A stretch of 64,000 nt of DNA from Lycium barbarum (taxonomy: Eukaryota > Streptophyta > Magnoliopsida > Solanales > Solanaceae): positions 16,810,203 to 16,874,202 of the forward strand of contig NC_083341.1 in NCBI RefSeq assembly GCF_019175385.1, in the 5' to 3' direction. Shown piece after piece: positions 56,065-64,000 of the stretch. How positions within the stretch are numbered: the stretch's first letter is position 1; every line of letters begins with the position of its first letter. The notes under the pieces were generated by a model. That model ran no database searches. It was not told the DNA's origin and saw nothing but the letters and a program-made list of their open reading frames with translations. A program made the position numbers and the translations under genes.

Positions 56065-57818
56065 TGAAAGTGCAAGAGGGGGAGGGTGTGAATTATAATT
56101 TTTTTGATTTGTCAGTCGACTGACTAGAATCAGTAGTCGATTGTTAGACAGAATAAGTGCAGAAACTAAATTGCAGAAAGTAATGTCAATATTTATGCTG
56201 GTTCAGATCTAATGTGAATCCTACGTCCAGTCCCCTTGGATTGCAAGGGTGATCTCTGCAGCTCTTTAAAAGTAATTGTGGTACAATGGTTTGTTTGAAA
56301 TGGAGCTACTATGTCTACACTCAAACTCTCTTCTTCTTTTGATAGAATGCCTCACCAACTATACTATATCTTCTTTTTTTTCTTTTTTGTACTATAAAAC
56401 ACTCAGTATTACAATGGTTATGAAGAGTAGAGCAGAGAACTTTGACATGTTGAGGCGAAAGTATATTTTTCTTCATCTACAATGGAGCCTTTAAATACTT
56501 GCTGAAGTCAGTATTGGCTCTTTGACAGAGATGGCAACCCAAGAGTGTTGATCCTTGAAAAAAGGAATATGAGATCTTATTTTTCAAGAATACGATTAGA
56601 GCTTTAAGTGCGGCACAATTTCCTTCCTTAGTTTTCATGCAGTCAATCTTCTGCTTGCTGAGATGGGTAGTCTTGGTACTTGCTTTCCTTGTTGATGTAG
56701 ATTTGATTGATCTTGATTATGTCTTGATTGATAGCTTCCTTCGTTGAGTGATCAGGTTCCTTATGATACAAAAGAACATCTTTTGTGTTACTTGATGTAG
56801 ATCACGAGTGACCTGGAACTTCCATGATTAAGTTGCTTCCATAAATAGGCATTAACGCCTATTTTATTGTATTGAACTTCCCTTGTGGATAGGGGTGGGC
56901 ACAGTTTGGGCCAACCCGAAATCCAAATCGAAATTCAAAATTTTTAAATATTTGGTTTGGATATTTGGATTATGGATTGGATTTCGAATTTTATTTTTAA
57001 AATTTATGAATTTCGGATTGGATATGGATTTAGTACTACGGATTTTTGGATATTCGAAAATCCGAAATTTTTATACCTTATATCTTGCCTACCTATATCA
57101 TATGTGTCCAGTACTAATATGTCTAGTTTCTAAAGGTCCAATGGATTAGTACCTAAGGCCCTACCTATTAAACTATTAAGTCCAATATACAATTCTCTAC
57201 CAAATCAAATATAATATAGGGTTTTCTTACTTCTCATGTCTCAAAAGTCTCACGTTAGTGTGACCACGGAAGAGTTCGTTGTTATTTTTCCAGATGACCA
57301 CTTAGAATTTATTTTGTTCATTTCCATAGATTTTATTTTGTTCATTTTCACTTTTCTAGAATGTTTTTTTTTTTTTTTTTTGTATGGATTTATTATGTTG
57401 GACATGACTTGAATTTGTTAATCCTAATTTGAACGGGAAGACTTTTTTTATTGAGCAATTAAGATTTAGATTTACCTATGTGAAACTAACACATGAATTT
57501 CGTTCATAATAAGTTTTCCTTAAGTCTCAAGAGTCAAATCCGAAAATCCGAAATATCCAAACCGAATAATCCGAAATCAAACTTAAAATATCCAATCCAA
57601 TCCGAACTTATTTGGATTGGATTTGGAATGTAATTTTCTTTAATTAGAAAATCGAATATTCAAACCGAAAATTTCATATTCAATCCGATGGCCCGAACGC
57701 CCACCCCTACTTGTGGAGCAGGCTGGGCTTCACCATAGGTTGGACCATTTTATTGGGCCTATCCGCATTTTTGAGTATTGTACCTACATAGCAAACATGT
57801 CATCATTAAATCCTAACA
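56065..57818 (-). repeat. 5' LTR of the SIRE-like element with nested MITE
   Basis: On the minus strand it begins TGTTAGGATTTAATGATGAC (57818) and ends TTGCACTTTCA (56065). Without the MITE at 56890-57709 it is about 0.93 kb. A palindrome-like AGTCAGTCGACTGAC lies near 56115-56130. The start may be shifted by six bases because TGTTAG occurs twice. Confidence 0.7.
56890..57709. mobile_element. hAT-type MITE (820 bp) with 8-bp TSD
   Basis: The ends TAGGGGTGGGC and GCCCACCCCTA are exact inverted repeats, flanked by CTTGTGGA on both sides (56882-56889 and 57710-57717). The 8-bp duplication is the hAT signature. Inside, both arms are rich in inverted TTTGGATATTTGGAT / ATCCGAAATATCCAAA words, and there is no transposase frame. 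Confidence 0.85.
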
Positions 57819-58078
57819 CTAACACCTCGTATTCCCAAAAGGTTCACATAAATTGAAATGAAGGAAATAAATGTTTTGGGTGGTTAAAGTTTGTAAAAAT
57901 TGATGGGTATAAATCATATTTCATGTTTTTTTTTTAGAAAAAGTACATTTCAACAACCAAATATTATTTGCAAAAACTATGGCCAAACAAAATTCAACTC
58001 CAACTTCAAAACTTCAAAAAAAAAAAAAAATTGTTTCTTTTCTTTGGTTTCTATGGCCAAACACCTACTAAATTACTA
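57819..58078. other. AT-rich spacer
   Basis: No gene. CTATGGCCAAACA occurs twice (57977 and 58051), suggesting a decayed 'GGCCAAAC' MITE. Confidence 0.4.
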
Positions 58079-58317
58079 CTCCCTCCGTCTCAATTTATAT
58101 GAAGATGTTTGACTGGGCACGAAGCTTAAGAAAGAAAAGAAGGATTATGAATCTTGTGGTCTAAAACAAGCCAAATAAATTGTTGTAGCTGAAAATCATT
58201 TCATGAAAGGTAAAATGAGAATTTTAGAGTTATGTTGTTAAATTAAAAAAAAAGTATCATCCTTTTTTAGACTGACTAAAAAAGGCAGAGTATGTACATA
58301 CATTGGGATAGAGGGAG
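58079..58317. mobile_element. Stowaway-type MITE (239 bp)
   Basis: It begins CTCCCTCCGTCTCAATTTAT and ends TTGGGATAGAGGGAG, flanked by TA (58077-58078 and 58318-58319). It carries the canonical Stowaway terminus and no coding sequence. Confidence 0.85.
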
Positions 58318-58546
58318 TATTGTGTATATTTTTGAAAATTAGAAATTGCATATTACAAAAATAGAAATTGGGTATTGCTATATATTTATTTAAAAATGTT
58401 GTGCAATTAATTTAAGAGATAATGGACCCAAAACCCTCTTAAACTATCACGTTTTTATTCATTTCATTCTTAAACTATGTTTTGTTTACTTTACCCCTGA
58501 ACTATAACTTTCACGTGCTAAAACCCCCCGGTTTGACAATGATAAA
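58318..58546. other. Spacer, possible MITE arm interrupted by a SINE
   Basis: ACCCTCTTAAACTATCACG and CCCCTGAACTATAACTTTCAC belong to a familiar plant repeat type. The second arm, if any, would lie beyond the SINE. No gene. Confidence 0.4.
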
Positions 58547-58560
58547 GTGTGTTAATACCT

Positions 58561-58687
58561 TTTTTTTTTTTACATAGGAAATAGGGGAAGGAGAGATGGG
58601 GAAAAGGATTACAATGTGAAAATTCGAACCTCACCAACAAAGTGAGAGTACAGGTAGTCAACCAACTGAGTTACTAGATTCCTACGT
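58561..58687 (-). mobile_element. tRNA-derived SINE with 14-bp TSD
   Basis: On the minus strand it begins ACGTAGGAATCTAG and has an RNA polymerase III A-box-like TAACTCAGTTGGTTG (58673-58659) and B-box-like GAGGTTCGAATT (58632-58621), then a unique body and a poly-A end (poly-T at 58561-58571 on the plus strand). GTGTGTTAATACCT flanks it exactly on both sides (58547-58560 and 58688-58701), the long duplication left by LINE-driven insertion. Confidence 0.85.
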
Positions 58688-58884
58688 GTGTGTTAATACC
58701 TCCTTAAAGGCGTGTGAGTAGGGGTGGACGTTCATTACAAAGCTAGAAATTAAATAAATGAAGTGAAGGTTCAAGAAGTGCTCAATCCCAAAGTGTGGTG
58801 TAGGAACCCTAACTCCCAAAACTTGTGTTTTCTGCCAAAGATGTGTTTCCAAGTGAGCCAGGTTGAGTTTATGTGGGTTTGGGA

Positions 58885-59070
58885 TCAAGAACATGTGAAA
58901 TGCCAAATCTGCCCATCACTGAAACCCATTGATCGCATCTGCGGAAATCTGGTCGCAGGTGCGGGACCGCTGAAGCGGAAAAATGGATGCAGAAGCGACC
59001 CTTGTGAGACATGGTCATATGTGCAGAAGCGCTCCTCCGTGCGCAGAAGCGAGGTCACTGGCAACCTCCA
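58885..59070. repeat. 'GCAGAAGCG' dispersed repeat segment
   Basis: Words GCATCTGCGGAAA, GGTCGCAGGTGCGGG, GCTGAAGCGG and four GCAGAAGCG occur within 180 bases. The segment is GC-richer than its surroundings and resembles a dispersed plant repeat often found in LTR sequence. No frame is credible as a gene, although one is open from 58763 to 59110. Confidence 0.5.
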
Positions 59071-59246
59071 CATTTTCAACTATTTTTTTGCTCAATTCCA
59101 CTTCATGTGATCTCAATTCAGTTCAAAACTCCTTGAACCTGAAATAATAGCAACACACGTCATAAGTAGCCTCATGTTGTAAGTAAAGGACACAAAAACC
59201 AAAATAAATGGACTAGAATAGGTGGTAAAAATCACCACTTATCATA

Positions 59247-59571
59247 GAGCAGATTGTTGACTCTGAAACTGGAGTTGGGTTAAATGAGGAAAATATTGAA
59301 AAGGTACAGTATTTCTTAGCATTTATAATTACTCTTAACTTGTTCACCAAAATAATCCAATATTTTCAATAATGTCAGCTTCTCGGAGAGATTAGACCGT
59401 ACTTGGTAGGCATGGGTGGTGGAGAACTAGAGCTTGTTCAGATTAACGACTACACTGTTAAGGTTTGGCTGAGTGGACCGGCAGTTTCTGGGATACACAG
59501 TTCGTGTAGCTCTTACTCATAAATTGAGAGATACAATACCAGCTATTGCTGCTGTTCAGTTGATAGATTGA
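59247..59571 (+). pseudogene. NFU (NifU-like) protein C-terminal pseudogene, two exons
   Basis: Exon 1 (59247-59303) reads EQIVDSETGVGLNEENIEK and ends at a GT donor (GTACAG). A 75-base AT-rich intron ends AATGTCAG, and exon 2 (59379-59571) continues [20 protein letters not shown], then [12 protein letters not shown]. One extra base near 59490 shifts the frame; after it the original reading [20 protein letters not shown] resumes and ends at TGA 59569-59571. The pattern (DSETG, LNEENIEK, EIRPYL, GGG) fits plant chloroplast NFU scaffold proteins for iron-sulphur clusters, most like the NIFU1/CNFU type that lacks the usual CxxC in this copy. The retained intron argues against a processed copy. 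Family assignment is from memory. Confidence 0.65.
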
Positions 59572-60317
59572 AGGAAATGCTAAACCATATGACGACGTTT
59601 TCCTGCAAGAATTTCAGCAGTGTCTAAAGATTCCTAGACAGTCAGTGTTGCTACTTGTCCTCTCTTAACCGTTTACAGTATCAGTTTTGCCTTTTTGGTA
59701 TACATGTAGCATTCTTTATCCCTTGACTAGTTCTTACCCTATTACAAGTAACGGGGGAGGAGCCTTTATGTTCTCTTCGACTCATTACGTGCCAAGTAAT
59801 GGGAGGCTTCACTTGGACATTTTTCTAAATTGCAAGTAAAATGAATTTAAAGATACTTTTCTCAATACATACATATACAAGTTGTGGACAAAAGTTATTG
59901 GGTTCATGTGAATCCATAAGTTTGAAGCTAGGTACGCTCCTGCAGGCTGAAGCAACAAATAGTTAAAACTGTAAAACCGGACTAAATTATAAATTGATCA
60001 ATAAGGTTCTACCATATGACCCTGCCACACTAATACTAACTCAGAAATTGCACATCTACTCTGTTAATAATGAAAGCCCTTCACAGCAGTTAGAAAGTAC
60101 TGGAGAGTGCAGACAGAGGTCAGTTTCTTAGTAACCATGATGGATAAACTCTATTACTTTCTTAGTAAAAGAATTAACTGACTCTACCGTGAAAATCCAG
60201 AGACAAGATTAAAATGGCCAACTAAAAGTAACTTTTTTGGTACAGGGAAGTGAAGACAAGGACAGAAACTAAACCCCATTATGAATTATAACCTCTATCA
60301 ATTATGTCCTTCAGTAG
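59572..60317. other. Spacer after the NFU pseudogene
   Basis: May include the old 3'-untranslated region of the NFU copy. No other gene, repeat or RNA is recognised. Confidence 0.4.
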
Positions 60318-60659
60318 TTTGGCCTCAAGTGGTGCATCGACAATGGACACAGTCTCATTGTTGCGGAGACTGATTCATTACTCCTCCATAACTGCATAGA
60401 TGACAACTGGACCACTCCTTGGAGGATAAAGGAAACAATTGAAGAAATTAGAAAGCTTGTTCTAAGACATGGTGTAATTATTAAGCATTGTTTTAGAGAA
60501 GCCGACAAAGTGGCAGATAAGCTTGCTTCCATGAGTCACACTACTGAGGTCACTAGAGTTTCTACTCATCCAAGCTCTATCCCAAGACAAATTAGGGGAC
60601 TCTTGAACATAGATGGCAATTTCCTTCTTTTAGGGTCAAAAAAAGGAAACCGGGGATGA
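60318..60659 (+). pseudogene. RNase H-like (RVT_3) domain of a non-LTR element
   Basis: A 113-codon open stretch ends at TGA 60657-60659. It reads FGLKWCIDNGHSLIVAETDS, LLLHNCI, NWTTPWRIKETIEEIRKL and IIKHCFREADKVADKLASMS. ETDS and READKVADKLA are the conserved Asp-containing motifs of the RVT_3 RNase H found at the C-terminus of plant LINE (L1) polyproteins and in many solitary copies. No RT domain is present upstream and there is a stop just before the domain (TAG 60315-60317), so this is a fragment. The GTCCTTCAG before it could be an old splice acceptor. Confidence 0.75.
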
Positions 60660-61119
60660 TTTATTTTGAACCACCTTGAAGTGCTTCCCTGTTGCCACTG
60701 ATGTGCATACTTTTTGCCCAAAAATCTTGTACAAATCTCTCCAAGAAGGCAAGGTCTAGTCCTCCTTCTTCAAATGTTATCATCTTTAAGTGGCAATGAA
60801 ATAGGGACAGTTCTTATGGAAAAAAAAGTAGTAGTATAGCTACAAATGTTGAATGCTCTGATTAAGATAGGGACATAATCAAACTTTCCAGACAAAAGCA
60901 CCAGACCTTATTATCACAAGGGAAAACACAAGGTGTCTTGATTGCGCAGTCCTTTAACATTGGAAGCACTGCCCTCATGCACCTGCCTGCGAAATTAGCC
61001 AAGTTACACATAATGGCTGATGCAGTATGCAGACATCGGGTTCATCTGAACTCAGTATTTTTAAGGCGGAGCAAAAATTTATGCATAAAAATTCATTAAA
61101 ACTGGAGTAATTTGATGTT
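60660..61119. other. Spacer, nothing recognised
   Basis: No gene, repeat or RNA is recognised. Confidence 0.4.
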
Positions 61120-61745
61120 CGCACCCCTAACGTATGCACTCTTTTGTGACTTACACCTTATTCTATCTTTTTTAATGATTTGCACCCTAATCTCCTTAGT
61201 TCATCACAAAATCATAAAAAGACAATGTTTTTAATTCACATAGGGCAAAATGGGTAATTACATATAAGAAAAACAAAAAAATAAAAATAAAAATCGTTTA
61301 AATTAGAAAAACAAAAGCAGCAGTGTTAGAAGGAGTGTGAATCCAACAAATGATTAGAGACGGATAACATAGCCAGACTACTAAACCAATTCAAAATGAA
61401 TTGAAGTTTCTTTCAAGTAGTAATAGAATGAGATGTTTATAGATAACATTAGTATATCTACCAAGTTGGGAATGTGAGGTGAATGTATAGTTGCTCTCCA
61501 CATAAGCATATGCCAAACAAGAATAGTTGTTCAAGCAAAATAGTAATTTCATAGCATCCAAATACTGCTGCTGCTTTTGTTTTTCTAATTTAAACGATTT
61601 TTTTGTTTTCGTATATGTGATTTCCTATTTTTCCATTTGTGAATTACTAGAAAACTTGACTTTTTATAATCTTATAATGAACTAAGGAGATTAGGGTGCA
61701 AATTATGAAAAAAGAAGAAGGTGTAAGTCACAAATGAGCGCGCAT
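61120..61745. mobile_element. Fold-back element with long inverted arms (about 626 bp)
   Basis: The left arm (about 61135-61325) contains TTTGTGACTTACACCTT, TTTGCACCCTAATCTCCTTA and TCGTTTAAATTAGAAAAACA. The right arm (about 61560-61730) has the same words on the opposite strand in reverse order. The arms flank about 240 bases of unrelated DNA. No coding capacity. The outermost ends diverge, so the exact boundaries and target duplication are uncertain. Confidence 0.7.
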
Positions 61746-62969
61746 ATGTCACAAAATAATAGAGAAAATATTAATTCACATGGTCATGTAAAAAATGTTT
61801 ATTTAATAAAGCATATATAAAAGCTAATGTCATGCGGCAATCGAGTGGAAGCATTAATGATCATAAGGACTAAGGTGGTGGCAAGTGGCACCGTTTTCGT
61901 TGATGGCTGGTGGCGATGATTATGGTTGATGGATGCGACTGACAGTGGCCACAAGTGGATATGAATGTTCTATGTCATGTTGTTAATAGTGGCGGAAATA
62001 ATGGTGATGGTGGTAGTCGTGCACTATGGTGAATAGAGTGGCAGTGAAAGGTCAGCTTCGCGGGAGTCTTTAAATGAACAAAAACTTAATGATTTTAAAA
62101 CTCCATACAAAGTTTAAATGAACCAAACTTTTCTAAAAAAAAAAAACAAATGCATTTACTAAATTGTGATCTGAGCGATTTAGATGTACCAGGACCACTT
62201 AGATACTTTTAAGGATTTTTCCTCCTTCCACATGGTACACATGGAGTAAGAAAAAACAACTGGACCGCAATTAAACTTATGACACTATGATTCGAACTAT
62301 ACTTCAGAAGTTATTCAACAAAGCTTGGGCTGAAATAATTCTCTCTTACGCTTTCTTGGAATACATGGTGATGAGTTTTCTTCTAGTAGTTTAGAAAACT
62401 GACCTTATTCTAACACCAGGAACATGGAACAACTTAGATTTATCCGGAGTACACGGCAGCAAATTATAGAGTCAAAGCCATGACATCATTTTAATCAGCT
62501 GATATTATAGACTCAACCATTCATTGAGATGCAAAGCTCAAACAAATCACTTCACGAACCCAAGAAACTACACTTAAAAGTGTTAAGAGGCAAAAGGGAT
62601 GGTTTTGAAATATCACCTAGCTCTAATAAAGTTCTTTTAATCATCTACATTTCCTAAATGCCCATGAATATCTTGTGAATGCTATTGTGCAACGTTCTGC
62701 ATTGCAACACACTATAATCACTATAATGTCAGGTCATCCTCCAAGAAGAATATTAGCTTCAGTTATAGTATTTGTTTTGTGCGTCTTTTTAGCGAGAATA
62801 AGCAAAGTAATTAGCATTAAGCTGGAGAGTAACATGTGACTGAGCCCCAAGAAGGAAATAAAGCAGGAGTGACTTTAACAAAGGAGTGTGCAAAGAAGTC
62901 ATACAGCATGTAAGAGTAACAGCCCCCTTCACATGCATAATGCATTAAGGCTCAGGTATTTTTCATTTA
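61746..62969. other. Spacer, nothing recognised
   Basis: The stretch 61860-62050 is rich in GGTGG/GATGG words but has no regular period. No gene, RNA or transposon end is recognised. Confidence 0.4.
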
Positions 62970-62987
62970 TTCTGATGATCCCTTCAC

Positions 62988-63081
62988 CTTTTTTTTTTTT
63001 TTTTTGATAAGTAGAAGTTTTATAAATCTGGTACCAAGATGGTACAGGACCAAGTACAAGACAAAGCTATTAAAAAATTGT
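62988..63081 (-). mobile_element. 5'-truncated LINE/SINE 3' end with 18-bp TSD
   Basis: The insert is 94 bases. On the minus strand it ends in ACTTCTACTTATC followed by a poly-A run (poly-T on the plus strand, 62989-63005). TTCTGATGATCCCTTCAC flanks it exactly (62970-62987 and 63082-63099). The poly-A tail plus a long duplication mark an LINE-mediated insertion. No pol sequence is left to name the family. Confidence 0.8.
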
Positions 63082-63099
63082 TTCTGATGATCCCTTCAC

Positions 63100-64000
63100 T
63101 AACAGGCAAGAAATTTGGAGAAAAGAATAAAGGAAAAAAAAAAAAAAGGAAAAAACATGCTAAAGATACTAAAGATAGCAAGTTAACGCTTCAAAAAAAT
63201 CTGGCAGAGCTCTAAACTGGGGAAAAACATAAATCACATGATTTGAGAAATTCCCCTGTCAATTCAATGTAGTTCGCCCAGAAAAGGCGAGTATCTCTGC
63301 AACAATATAGCCTACCACCCATGGCCCATGTTCAGCACTTCAACCGTCAAATCCATTTCCATTCACATATCAACCATTGTCCCTGCAAAGACACTATCTC
63401 GCTGTTTTTAATTTGTTTTCACACTATATCTTCTGAATCACTTGCAATAAACCGACGTAATTTACATAATGCCAATGTTACAGTCATTTTCCAGTCATGC
63501 AATCTATCTTCAGAGGTAACTCACCTCATGGAGCCATGAATGAAAAGGCCTCAAAATCTTGAGATTTCAGAAACCAGCTCTTGAAATTTGAACTGCCTTT
63601 AAAGGTTTCTGAAGCTAAATTATATTCTTGCGACTTACCCTGCAAAAGATAATAGAAAGAGGTGAAACAGTCTGTTTCCACAAATTTACCTTTATTGCTA
63701 TGAAAAGATTAGTCTCTTTTCAGTTTACCTAAAGTGAGTAGTATAAATTATCACATAAGAATGTAAATATCAATGCTTTTTAGGTAAAATATGCACATAT
63801 TTGTACATAAGAGCTATATGTCACCTTTAGTTCTCGATAAGAGTTTCCAACAAAAGCGTGTTCACCGAAGCAATTACGGATCCAAAAGGCGATTCCTCAA
63901 ATGGTAATAATAGATGTTATTCCCAAAGGGTTACAACATATTTCCACATACCATGAATAAGCCTATGTAAAGTTTACATACCTGAAAAGATAATGTACTA
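63100..64000. other. Unrecognised AT-rich end of the window
   Basis: A poly-A patch lies at 63131-63155. A 72-codon frame at 63321-63539 has no recognisable motif. I see no gene, RNA or transposon terminus. Confidence 0.4.

Larger units (their letters stand above)
52526..57818 (-). mobile_element. SIRE-like Ty1/copia element, 3'-truncated
   Basis: Minus-strand order: 5' LTR (57818-56065, with a nested MITE), PBS (56064-56053), gag (55975-54544), protease (54437-53946), integrase (53880-52990) and the first part of RT (52800-52560). The gag with a zinc knuckle and a coiled-coil tail is typical of the SIRE/Maximus lineage; that label is tentative. The rest of RT, RNase H and the 3' LTR are absent. 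The break lies near 52526, where LTR-like DNA begins. Confidence 0.85.

Noticed and set aside
58763..59110. 115-codon frame upstream of the NFU pseudogene
   Set aside because: It runs through the GCAGAAGCG repeat segment and does not match an NFU N-terminus.

Overview
This window is plant nuclear DNA, most likely from a large repeat-rich dicot genome. The style of the LTR retrotransposons, the 'GTTTGGCCAAGC' and 'CTCCCTCCGT' MITEs and the short-LTR Ty1/copia elements suggest Solanaceae, but that assignment is inference from pattern memory and was not tested. I see no intact ordinary host gene, no rRNA or tRNA gene, and no bacterial-type operon. Nearly every recognisable coding stretch is retrotransposon-derived. 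Host-gene remnants are limited to an EXORDIUM-like N-terminal fragment and an NFU (NifU-like) pseudogene.

Layout. Positions 1-980 are low-complexity and MITE sequence. Positions 982-5474 hold a plus-strand Ty1/copia element (copia A): 5' LTR, PBS, frameshifted gag-pol, with the 3' end lost. Positions 5475-9904 are mostly unrecognised AT-rich DNA with a Stowaway-like fragment, a CACTA-like terminus and a fold-back element.

Positions 9905 to about 45757 are a nested stack. A related minus-strand copia element (copia B) has been split into four pieces by three insertions, each with a 5-bp target-site duplication (TSD). They are a solo LTR (11263-14059, TSD GTCTC), an 18.8-kb minus-strand gag-only element with very long LTRs (14653-33500, TSD GCTGG), and a plus-strand chromovirus-type Ty3/gypsy element (35590-45216, TSD TTTAT). 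The gag-only element is itself interrupted in its 5' LTR by a 2.4-kb solo LTR (29808-32227, TSD ACAGC), which carries the EXORDIUM-like fragment. The gag-only element keeps an open 710-codon gag but no visible pol, and has two tandem-repeat arrays downstream of gag. It fits the TR-GAG/Ogre-Tat type.

Positions 45758-52525 hold decayed copia and gypsy integrase fragments and several MITEs. Positions 52526-57818 hold a minus-strand SIRE-like copia element with gag, protease, integrase and the start of RT, plus a 5' LTR interrupted by an 820-bp hAT-type MITE (8-bp TSD). From 58079 to the end the sequence is less dense: a Stowaway MITE, a tRNA-derived SINE (14-bp TSD), an NFU pseudogene with one retained intron, an RNase H (RVT_3) fragment of a non-LTR element, a long inverted-repeat element and a 5'-truncated LINE/SINE tail (18-bp TSD).

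The genes do not cooperate in a pathway. What can be read is the order of insertion: copia B first, then three insertions into it, then a solo LTR inside one of those. The most informative loci are the gag-only element, the captured EXORDIUM-like fragment, the double 3' terminus of the chromovirus and the NFU pseudogene.
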